Shown here piece by piece: positions 1 to 5,226 of a DNA stretch of 5,226 bases. The position numbers and the translations under genes were made by a program. Below the pieces are notes generated by a model, which was given only the letters and a program-made list of their open reading frames with translations, did not search any database and was not told the DNA's origin. The stretch's first letter is position 1. Each line of letters starts with the position of its first letter. Source of the DNA: JBFJWU01 sp041623475 [NCBI: bacterium] (lineage in GTDB: Bacteria; J088); assembly GCA_041623475.1 (NCBI GenBank), contig JBFJWU010000258.1, positions 1 through 5,226 on the forward strand, in the 5' to 3' direction.

Positions 1-1
1 C

Positions 2-2818
2 TGCCTGATCGCGCCGTCTATTGGTGCGTCCGTCCTTCTTGATACGGGAGTAATTTCAGGCAGCGAGTACTGGGTCAATTGGTTTAATTGGTGGGTCGGT
101 GACACGATCGGCGTGTTCGTTTTTGGTCCCCTGTCGTATCTGGTCCTGGTACCGTCGCATTCTGCGTGGCGCAACAACCGATTGCTGCCGATTCTTTCCT
201 ATGTCCTGCTTTTTTTCGGTGTGACGTTGGTCTATGCGTATATCAGCGGCCTGTTGAATGAGCGCGCCGATCAGGGCTTTCGCAGTCACGCCAAGCATAT
301 GGAGATCTTGCTGCGTGACTCCGCTGCACTTGAAACCGCCGTCGTCCAGGATCTCAAGGCTTTCTTTGACAGTACCGACCATGTGGATCGGCGCCAGTTC
401 AAGATCTACACAGACAACGTCTTGTCGCGCCGACTTAGTATCCAGGCACTTGAATGGTGCCCAAAAGTCCTGCCGTCCGAGGTCACTCACTATACGCAGT
501 TGACCCAAGTTGACGGGTACCCGACATATGCGATGTGGCAACTGGGGACAGACAACATCGGCGAGCCAGTTGCCGGTCGCGAAGTCTATTTCCCGATTAT
601 GTACCTGAATCCCCACGAATCCAATGAGCAGGCATTTGGATATGATCCCAGCTCAAATCCGGTTGCCAACCAGGCGATCCAGGCCGCCATCCGAACGGGC
701 GAGCCAGCTGCATCCGGACCCGTTCGCCTGATTCAGGAAACCGGTGTCCAGAAGGGAGTGATCCTGTATCAGGCGGTTTATCAATCGGGTGGCGAGACGA
801 AAAACCTTGAGAACCTGAAGGGGCTGGTCCTGGCCGTTATGCGAATGGACGATTTTCTGGCTGAAACTATCGCACCGATTCTAGACTCAAATGTAAATGT
901 TGTCCTGGTCGATACGACTGACCCGGACCAGCTACAGGTCGTCGGGACTCATCCACCCGGACCAGGAAGCAAGATTGAAGACGGGGCGGAGAAGCTTCAC
1001 GATTTGAAGAATCGTCGATTCAGCTACATTGCGGACTTGGAAATTGGTGGACGAAAATGGCAGACAATCTTCGTTGCAAACGATGATTATGCACAGACTC
1101 ACAAAGACCTGACCGCATGGGTAGTCCTGGTGTTCGGCTTGTTATTTACGGGTCTGTTCGGGGGGCTGATGATGTCTGAGGTCGGACGAAAGCGCTTTGT
1201 CTCGACGTTGGTTGATCGCCGTACCCACGAACTGCGCGATGCCAACAGACAGTTGTTCCTCGCCACCGAAATTAAGACTCAGTTCCTTGCCAACATGAGC
1301 CATGAAATCCGCACTCCAATGAATGGCGTAATCGGTTTGAGCCAGCTACTGCTTTTGGAAGACCTTTCCCCCAGGGCTCGGGAACTGGTCGAGAACATTC
1401 TCCAAAGCGGCGAGGATCTGTTGGGTATCATCAACGACATACTGGATGTATCAAAACTGGAAACCGGCCATGTCGCGTTGAATCCTGATGTCGTCGACCT
1501 GCGAAGATTGCTGACCCGCGTCGGTGTGTTGTTGCGGTTACGGGCCGAGGAAAAAGGTCTGGTATTCAAGACGAGTGTTGCTGACGACGTACCCTCGCTT
1601 GTTGTAGCTGATGACGTTCGTATAAAGCAGGTTCTTGTCAATCTGATTGGCAACGCCGTCAAGTTTACGGATTCAGGAAGTGTCGATGCCGGCATCACTG
1701 TCGTCAGTCTTGAACCGAATACTTGCCGACTGCGTTTTTCGGTCGTTGATACCGGAATCGGTGTCCGATCCGATGATATCGACGAACTCACAAGGCCGTT
1801 TGCGCAGGCGCAACATACGCGCGGAGGAACTGGTCTGGGATTGTCAATTAGTTCGCAATTGTTAGACCTGATGGGATCGAAACTGGAGATTGAGGGTGGG
1901 CCGGAAGGGTCAGTTTTTTCGTTTGAAATTGAGTTGCCGGTTGCCGACGACGGGCCTCAGCCCAAAGACGCGGAGGTTGGCGTCGAACAAATAAAAGCCA
2001 ATCAAGACCTTGGCCAGCGTTTCCCGGTGCGGATTCTGATTGTCGATGATCATCAGATTAACCGCGACCTTGCGGTTGGTCTGCTTGCCGCTGTCGGATA
2101 CCAGACGGAGACAGCAACGAACGGTCGGGAGGCCGTTGAGCTTCATGCCGAACACGCGTTCGACATCATTCTGATGGACGTGCAAATGCCTGTATTGGAT
2201 GGAATAGAGGCGACTCGCGAAATCCGCGCTAATCCTGACCTTTCGCAACCGTTTGTGATCGCCATTACGGCAAACGCGTTTGCTGAGACTCGCCTGGCAT
2301 GCCTTGAAGCCGGAATGAATGATTTTATCAGCAAGCCAGTCAATGCGGCCGAACTATTTACGGCTCTGCGCCGTGGCATCGGCGACGCGGAAAACGACGG
2401 GGACGAGAAGACAACCCATTCTATCGCCTTAGATATCAAATCCGTACCGGAAGACAAATTGCTGGATCTGAACCGTCGCCGTTTCGATTCGCTGTCTGCC
2501 GTTGACATCGACCTGGCCCGAACCACATTGCAGTCTTTTGTTGACCGATCGAACGGTTTGATGGATGCCCTGGCTGACGGGGTCACGCGCAATGACAAGG
2601 ACGCGACCGTCCGCAGTGCCCATCAGTTCAAAGGGTTGGCTGGTACCGTAGGTGCTGAGAAACTGGCCGATCTACTGCAACAGGTGGAATCTGCGGCGGA
2701 AACCGCCGGGCCGGTGTCGATCGCCAGTCAGATTGAAGACGTGAGCGCAATTATGGCGGATGCGATTAAGGCCATAAGGGAATTGCTGGCCGAAACAGGT
2801 GGCTCAGATGATTCCTGA
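2..2818 (+). CDS. MASE1-CHASE hybrid sensor histidine kinase with receiver and HPt domains (5' end outside window)
   Basis: This is an inner-membrane hybrid kinase, partial at its 5' end; 938 codons are visible from position 2. Residues 1-52 look like the end of a MASE1 membrane domain (the run N-W-W-V-G-D-T-I-G-V followed by G-P-L). Residues 60-83 are a membrane helix. Residues 92 to about 300 match a periplasmic CHASE ligand-binding domain (Y-F-P-I-M-Y, then F-G-Y-D-P-S-S-N-P-V). Residues 370-391 are a second helix. HisKA follows with His434 in S-H-E-I-R-T-P. HATPase_c has Asn547/Asn551, D-T-G-I-G (Asp583) and G-G-T-G-L-G-L (608-614). The receiver (677-795) has Asp682/683, phosphoacceptor Asp726 and Lys778. 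The C-terminal HPt has His874 in A-H-Q-F-K-G. No PAS domain or DNA-binding output is seen. A GTG at 113 could be taken as the start, but the frame stays open and domain-like upstream, so it is internal. The kinase class is certain; the CHASE ligand is unknown. Confidence 0.95.
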   Translation, partial: CLIAPSIGASVLLDTGVISGSEYWVNWFNWWVGDTIGVFVFGPLSYLVLVPSHSAWRNNRLLPILSYVLLFFGVTLVYAYISGLLNERADQGFRSHAKHMEILLRDSAALETAVVQDLKAFFDSTDHVDRRQFKIYTDNVLSRRLSIQALEWCPKVLPSEVTHYTQLTQVDGYPTYAMWQLGTDNIGEPVAGREVYFPIMYLNPHESNEQAFGYDPSSNPVANQAIQAAIRTGEPAASGPVRLIQETGVQKGVILYQAVYQSGGETKNLENLKGLVLAVMRMDDFLAETIAPILDSNVNVVLVDTTDPDQLQVVGTHPPGPGSKIEDGAEKLHDLKNRRFSYIADLEIGGRKWQTIFVANDDYAQTHKDLTAWVVLVFGLLFTGLFGGLMMSEVGRKRFVSTLVDRRTHELRDANRQLFLATEIKTQFLANMSHEIRTPMNGVIGLSQLLLLEDLSPRARELVENILQSGEDLLGIINDILDVSKLETGHVALNPDVVDLRRLLTRVGVLLRLRAEEKGLVFKTSVADDVPSLVVADDVRIKQVLVNLIGNAVKFTDSGSVDAGITVVSLEPNTCRLRFSVVDTGIGVRSDDIDELTRPFAQAQHTRGGTGLGLSISSQLLDLMGSKLEIEGGPEGSVFSFEIELPVADDGPQPKDAEVGVEQIKANQDLGQRFPVRILIVDDHQINRDLAVGLLAAVGYQTETATNGREAVELHAEHAFDIILMDVQMPVLDGIEATREIRANPDLSQPFVIAITANAFAETRLACLEAGMNDFISKPVNAAELFTALRRGIGDAENDGDEKTTHSIALDIKSVPEDKLLDLNRRRFDSLSAVDIDLARTTLQSFVDRSNGLMDALADGVTRNDKDATVRSAHQFKGLAGTVGAEKLADLLQQVESAAETAGPVSIASQIEDVSAIMADAIKAIRELLAETGGSDDS
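2797..2802 (+). promoter_or_regulatory. Possible ribosome binding site for an upstream start of the lipoprotein gene
   Basis: AGGTGG lies 5 nt before the ATG at 2808, inside the end of the kinase gene. If used, the lipoprotein gene overlaps the kinase by 11 bp and translation would be coupled. The competing ATG at 2859 gives a cleaner signal peptide but has no purine-rich site before it. The sequence alone does not settle which is used. Confidence 0.35.
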
Positions 2819-2858
2819 ACCAGATTGTGCGATTACTGCCAGTCCAGCAAAATCATGT

Positions 2859-4151
2859 ATGATTCGCTGGTTTTCATCGCTGTCGATTACCCTTGGAACT
2901 GTTGGTTTGCTTGCGCAGGCCTGCAGTACCATTTCCCCTGTTCCCGTGGCGGAGACGGCAACAAGTGCGCACGCTGCGGAAGTTACACAGATGCTGCGCG
3001 GGTTGGTCCGCTATCCCCGGCCGTTGCAGGACGCAATCCTGACTGTGTCTGCGACATCGGGACTGTTTGTCGGGATTGCTGACGCCGGATCCGACCCCAA
3101 ACGAGTCTCTGAACTGGGTGCGCGGCACACGCCAGCGGTTTCTGTCGCGATCAGCGAACTGGCAAAGTATCCGGAAGTGGTGCGGATGCTGGCTGGATTT
3201 CCCCAGCAGACCGACTTGCTGGGGCGGGAGTTCGCTCGCAGCCCGAAAGTGATTCGGGGCATCCTGGATGGCTTGATCGAGGAAGCGGCCATGCTGGACC
3301 GAAACGCGACGATTGAATGGGTCCGTCGATTGAACGCGTCGCCCGCCGCGTTGCGTGAACTGGTCGCAGCCGAGTCCGCGTTTATTGAACAGTTTCAGGA
3401 ATTGGCCGCATTGCGCGCCAAATATCAGGCATCTGTTGTCGACGCAGAGCGTGTCAAAAAGACCATTGCCCAGGCGCAACAACCGGTTCGCAAGACCAAC
3501 GTGACGAAAACCGTCTACGTCGTCGAAGAAAGCCGGTTCGGGTACCCGTTCACCAGTTATTACACGGTTTATCAGTACACTCGCTCGACCCCGTATCCCT
3601 ACAGGGGGTATTCCGGGTACCCATACAAGACGGTGCGCCCGACGGACAATCGCGCGACGGTGACGGTGTGGTCACTGCCGGCCTACCAGATGGTGCACTT
3701 TGTCCTGACCCACGCGGACCGGTTTCCGGCACTGGCTGAACTGATCGTGATCCAGTCTGAATCTGTCCCGAATCCGCTGCCATTCCAGTCTGCTGTGGAT
3801 GTGTGGGTGGCGGCAATCGAGCCAATTGCCGATATCAGTCCCGGCCCTGATCGCCGCAAACGACTGGTACGAATGGCTGCGGACTTGAAGCAGGCTTTTT
3901 CAGCCGGCGACGTCCCGATGGCAAACCCGGGAGGGTGCGCCCCTGCGGTCGACACCTCGACTGACAGTGAGTTCGCCCAGTGTCCCCCGCCGGCGCTGAA
4001 ACGCCTGCTGGAACTGGCTGGCGTGAAATCGACAGATACTGTTGTATACAAGGCCGTCTATGGCGAGCCAACGGTCGAAGAGCGGATGCAGCGGGCCCGC
4101 AACATCCAGGGCAGCTGGCTGGAGGAATTGCGCACTCAGGATTCCAAATGA
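2859..4151 (+). CDS. Putative lipoprotein of unknown function with tyrosine-rich central segment
   Basis: I do not recognise this 430-residue protein with confidence. From the ATG at 2859 it begins with a compact lipoprotein signal peptide: Met-Ile-Arg-Trp, a hydrophobic stretch, then L-A-Q-A-C with the lipidated cysteine at residue 22. Ser at +2 would favour the outer membrane under the usual Lol rule. Residues 40-200 look helical, with recurring 'x-P-x-x-h-x-x-h' units (Y-P-R-P-L, Y-P-E-V-V, S-P-K-V-I, S-P-A-A-L). Residues 171-208 could form a coiled coil. Residues 217-258 carry 11 tyrosines with prolines and glycines. A second helical part and two cysteines (360 and 375) follow. The layout faintly recalls DUF3300 proteins (Y-P repeats, then a Tyr/Pro-rich part), but this is only a resemblance. 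Other starts are GTG 2799 and ATG 2808; the latter has AGGTGG at 2797-2802, 5 nt upstream, and overlaps the kinase stop. I prefer 2859 because the longer forms put acidic residues before the signal peptide, although 2859 has no clear ribosome site. It is probably co-transcribed with the kinase. Confidence 0.85.
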   Translation: MIRWFSSLSITLGTVGLLAQACSTISPVPVAETATSAHAAEVTQMLRGLVRYPRPLQDAILTVSATSGLFVGIADAGSDPKRVSELGARHTPAVSVAISELAKYPEVVRMLAGFPQQTDLLGREFARSPKVIRGILDGLIEEAAMLDRNATIEWVRRLNASPAALRELVAAESAFIEQFQELAALRAKYQASVVDAERVKKTIAQAQQPVRKTNVTKTVYVVEESRFGYPFTSYYTVYQYTRSTPYPYRGYSGYPYKTVRPTDNRATVTVWSLPAYQMVHFVLTHADRFPALAELIVIQSESVPNPLPFQSAVDVWVAAIEPIADISPGPDRRKRLVRMAADLKQAFSAGDVPMANPGGCAPAVDTSTDSEFAQCPPPALKRLLELAGVKSTDTVVYKAVYGEPTVEERMQRARNIQGSWLEELRTQDSK

Positions 4152-4179
4152 TCCGCTGCTAAACTCCAGGAGGTCACCA

Positions 4180-4194
4180 AGCCGATGTCCGGCT
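4180..4194. terminator. Small hairpin between convergent genes, possible weak terminator
   Basis: AGCCG, a 5-nt loop and CGGCT form a perfect 5-bp GC-rich stem in the 62-bp gap between the lipoprotein stop (4151) and the cheX-like stop (4214). No T-run follows on either strand, so it is not a canonical intrinsic terminator. A second possible pairing, GCGCC at 4195-4199 with GGCGC at 4217-4221, has a long loop. The position between two convergent genes is the main argument for a termination role. Confidence 0.25.
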
Positions 4195-4274
4195 GCGCCG
4201 ACTCGGGCCTCTGTCAGGCGCGGCAGACCGAAGTAGAAATTGTGCTGTTGTTGATCGAAAAGTTAGAAAAATAG
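4185..4274 (+). CDS. Possible small protein, 29 codons, antisense to the 3' end of the cheX-like gene
   Basis: An ATG at 4185 opens a 29-codon frame ending at TAG 4272-4274. It is preceded by a perfect AGGAGGT at 4168-4174 with a 10-nt spacer, the strongest Shine-Dalgarno match I noticed in the window. The start lies 34 bases after the lipoprotein stop, so it could be read from the same transcript. The predicted peptide has two cysteines in its first ten residues and a C-terminal half with alternating acidic and aliphatic residues (E-I-V-L-L-L-I-E-K-L). It is antisense to the last 61 bases of the cheX-like gene. A frame this short can easily arise by chance, the spacer is slightly long, and the start lies within the small hairpin at 4180-4194. 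Treat it as a candidate only. Confidence 0.22.
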   Translation: MSGCADSGLCQARQTEVEIVLLLIEKLEK

Positions 4275-4702
4275 TGTCGGCTGGGAAAGGGCGGTCGGCC
4301 AATTGGCTGGTCTGATCGGTAGCGAATCGGGACGTTGATCCTCAGGTTCGTGTCCACAGAAGCGACGGTCCTGCCAGCCAGCACGTTACAGAACTCGCCG
4401 ATCAGGTCCAGTCGTACGTGTTCGTTGATGTCATCGTCGTCAACCCCATACATGGATTGGCAGAGCGTCTGCACGACCCCCGCGTCCGATGTCAATGCGA
4501 TCCAACCGTCGTGGCGCCCCGAAAAGTGCACGCAGCCTGCATAAACCAACTGATAGGCGTGGTTGTTGCAGACACCTTTGTTCATTTCTTTTGGCGCAGC
4601 CAGCCCGGACTCGGCAATGAGGTCCCGCGATGCGGTGGATGCCGCGGACAGCATCTTGAGCAGGAACGTGTCCCGTGCATCAAGGTCAGGATCGGAGGGC
4701 AT
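4214..4702 (-). CDS. cheX: CheX-like chemotaxis/response-regulator phosphatase
   Basis: This 162-residue cytoplasmic protein has about the usual CheX length. Family members (CheC/CheX/FliY) hydrolyse the aspartyl phosphate of CheY-type receivers, using a Glu and an Asn spaced E-x-x-N on one helix. Here the motif is G-E-F-C-N-V-L-A-G, with Glu103 and Asn106. Before it comes the expected strand and helix, H-D-G-W-I-A-L-T then V-V-Q-T-L-C-Q-S-M-Y-G. Only one E-x-x-N motif is present, as in CheX; CheC has two. I chose the ATG at 4702 (Met-Pro-Ser-Asp). The frame runs 20 codons further upstream inside the receiver gene, but those residues look like an out-of-frame shadow. The start overlaps the receiver stop by 17 bp and has no clear Shine-Dalgarno sequence, which suggests translational coupling. 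Its likely substrate is the neighbouring receiver. The CheX assignment rests on the motif and context; the symbol is by family, not proven orthology. Confidence 0.82.
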   Translation of the reverse strand: MPSDPDLDARDTFLLKMLSAASTASRDLIAESGLAAPKEMNKGVCNNHAYQLVYAGCVHFSGRHDGWIALTSDAGVVQTLCQSMYGVDDDDINEHVRLDLIGEFCNVLAGRTVASVDTNLRINVPIRYRSDQPIGRPPFPSRHYFSNFSINNSTISTSVCRA

Positions 4703-5057
4703 TTTCGACCGTCGAAACCAGTGTTTCTGTGTTAAACGGCTTCGCCAGAACAGCATCGGCACCCGTTTTGAGCGCTTCTTCGCCCATCGGGCCGGAAACC
4801 ATTGACGATACTACGACGATGACAACGTCCGGTTTGCCGGACTTGAATTCGGTCAACAGTTCCAACCCGTCGCCTCCAGGAAGTGTAAGGTCCAATGTAA
4901 CGACATCCGGGCTGATTGCGGCGAATACTTCCCGTGCTTCGGGAACGCTGGCTGCACCTGCGCAAAACTCCACTAATGTGGAATCCGCGACATACTTTTC
5001 GATCGCTTTTCGTATCAGGACGGAATCGTCAACCGCCATTAATTTCAACTTTGCCAC
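4686..5057 (-). CDS. Single-domain response regulator (CheY-like receiver)
   Basis: This 123-residue protein is one receiver domain with no output domain. It shows the acidic pair Asp10/Asp11 (A-V-D-D-S), phosphoacceptor Asp56 (T-L-D-L-T-L-P-G-G-D-G), a Ser84-Ser85 switch position (V-V-V-S-S-M) and Lys106 (L-A-K-P-F). Ser replaces the common Thr at the switch, and the residue three before the lysine is Val103, where E. coli CheY has Tyr106. The V-S-S-M strand and the following loop recall CheB-type receivers. It starts at GTG 5057, because the first beta strand (K-L-K-L-M-A-V-D-D) requires it; the ATG at 5039 would cut that strand. AAAGG lies 8 nt upstream. The gene is first in an operon with cheX, overlapping it by 17 bp, under a sigma-54 type promoter. 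It could be the terminal receiver for the hybrid kinase's HPt domain, or a motility regulator acting by protein contact. Confidence 0.93.
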   Translation of the reverse strand: MAKLKLMAVDDSVLIRKAIEKYVADSTLVEFCAGAASVPEAREVFAAISPDVVTLDLTLPGGDGLELLTEFKSGKPDVVIVVVSSMVSGPMGEEALKTGADAVLAKPFNTETLVSTVENALRS

Positions 5058-5065
5058 TTAATTTG

Positions 5066-5071
5066 CCTTTC
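5066..5071 (-). promoter_or_regulatory. Ribosome binding site of the receiver gene
   Basis: GAAAGG on the - strand is followed by 8 bases and then GTG at 5057. The match and spacing support the GTG start over the ATG at 5039, which has no purine-rich site in front of it. Confidence 0.6.
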
Positions 5072-5079
5072 GTTGCCCC

Positions 5080-5115
5080 TTTTTGACCCGAATTCAATGT
5101 TTTTGCCCGAATCAA
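5080..5115 (-). repeat. Imperfect tandem direct repeat in the leader of the receiver gene
   Basis: On the - strand TTGATTCGGGCAAAAA (5115-5100) is followed two bases later by TTGAATTCGGGTCAAAAA (5097-5080). The second copy differs from the first only by two single-base insertions. The repeat offset is about 20 bp, close to two helical turns. It lies between the predicted transcription start (near 5124) and the ribosome binding site, so it would be in the 5' untranslated RNA. It may be an operator with two half-sites, an RNA-binding site, or simply a duplication. Confidence 0.6.
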
Positions 5116-5134
5116 CTTGACTCTCTATTCTACG

Positions 5135-5150
5135 TGCATTTTTCGTGCCA
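5135..5150 (-). promoter_or_regulatory. Sigma-54 (RpoN) type -24/-12 promoter for the receiver-cheX operon
   Basis: The - strand reads TGGCACGAAAAATGCA. The established RpoN consensus is TGGCACG, four free bases, then TTGCA. Only one of the twelve fixed positions differs (A for the first T of the -12 box). The invariant GG and GC have the required spacing, with 12 bases from GG to GC. The base before the element is T, also as in the consensus. The start of transcription would be near 5124, giving a leader of about 67 nt before GTG 5057. No sigma-70 type -35/-10 pair with proper spacing is seen here. Such a promoter needs an enhancer-binding activator; no activator gene or clear upstream site is visible within the window. 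Confidence 0.75.
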
Positions 5151-5226
5151 AACAGTTGAGTGCCTGCTGAATCGTTGGCTACACCCGGTGGCGGTCGCAA
5201 TCTGCGCCCATTCGACGGATCATCAA

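Noticed and set aside
56-616. 186-codon - strand frame opposite the CHASE region
   Set aside because: The + strand encodes clear MASE1/CHASE sequence across this stretch, and the reverse frame shows no family features.
1279-1791. 170-codon - strand frame opposite the HisKA/HATPase region
   Set aside because: Ser/Arg/Thr-rich translation typical of the reverse of a coding strand; the + strand carries intact kinase motifs here.
2874-3482. 202-codon - strand frame opposite the lipoprotein gene
   Set aside because: Arg/Gln/His-rich with no domain, signal or ribosome site. The + strand frame has a coherent signal peptide and length.
3539-3622. Repeated CGGGTACCC at 3539-3547 and 3614-3622
   Set aside because: Both copies encode Gly-Tyr-Pro within the tyrosine-rich segment, so they follow from the protein repeat and need no separate DNA function.
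5117-5145. Possible sigma-70 promoter on the + strand starting with TTGACT at 5117
   Set aside because: No acceptable -10 box at 16-18 bp spacing, and no gene follows on that strand inside the window.
5058-5224. Open - strand frame entering from the window edge and ending in TGA just inside the receiver start, possibly the tail of another gene
   Set aside because: It has no recognisable domain, its composition is Arg/Asn/Gly-rich like random translation, and it runs through the sigma-54 element and the direct repeat. Sequence beyond the window is needed to exclude it fully.
5134-5226. Open + strand frame from GTG 5134 to the window edge
   Set aside because: No ribosome site and no recognisable protein features; it overlaps the promoter of the opposite operon.

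Overview
The window holds part of a bacterial signal-transduction locus, about 55 percent GC by eye. It contains two co-directional genes on the + strand (a hybrid sensor kinase, then a lipoprotein). Facing them on the - strand are two further genes (a CheY-like receiver, then a CheX-type phosphatase). A lipoprotein signal peptide, a near-consensus sigma-54 promoter and a MASE1/CHASE hybrid kinase all point to a Gram-negative-type bacterium. A gammaproteobacterium or a member of the Planctomycetota both fit, and I cannot decide between them. There are no tRNA or rRNA genes, CRISPR arrays, transposases or phage genes.

Layout. Positions 1-2818 (+) hold the 3' part of a large kinase gene whose start lies outside the window. 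The visible order is end of MASE1, membrane helix, periplasmic CHASE sensor, membrane helix, HisKA, HATPase_c, receiver and HPt. Positions 2859-4151 (+) encode a lipoprotein of unknown function with a tyrosine-rich middle; its start could instead be at 2799 or 2808, overlapping the kinase stop. Positions 4152-4213 are a short gap between convergent genes, with a small hairpin and a strong Shine-Dalgarno-like sequence in front of a 29-codon ORF. Positions 4214-4702 (-) encode a CheX-like protein with the E-x-x-N phosphatase motif. Positions 4686-5057 (-) encode a single-domain response regulator that is upstream of cheX in transcription and overlaps it by 17 bp. Positions 5058-5226 are the leader and promoter of that pair, with a sigma-54 type -24/-12 element at 5135-5150 and an imperfect direct repeat at 5080-5115.

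How the genes may work together (inference). The kinase carries His434, Asp726 and His874 (numbered from the first complete codon at position 2), so it has three of the four steps of a phosphorelay and needs a separate terminal receiver. The neighbouring receiver has no output domain and could be that terminal acceptor, with CheX removing the phosphate. The lipoprotein downstream of the kinase could contribute to envelope sensing, but nothing in its sequence proves this. The most useful observations are the sigma-54 promoter in front of the receiver/phosphatase pair, the possible complete relay plus phosphatase in one locus, and the unfamiliar tyrosine-rich lipoprotein.
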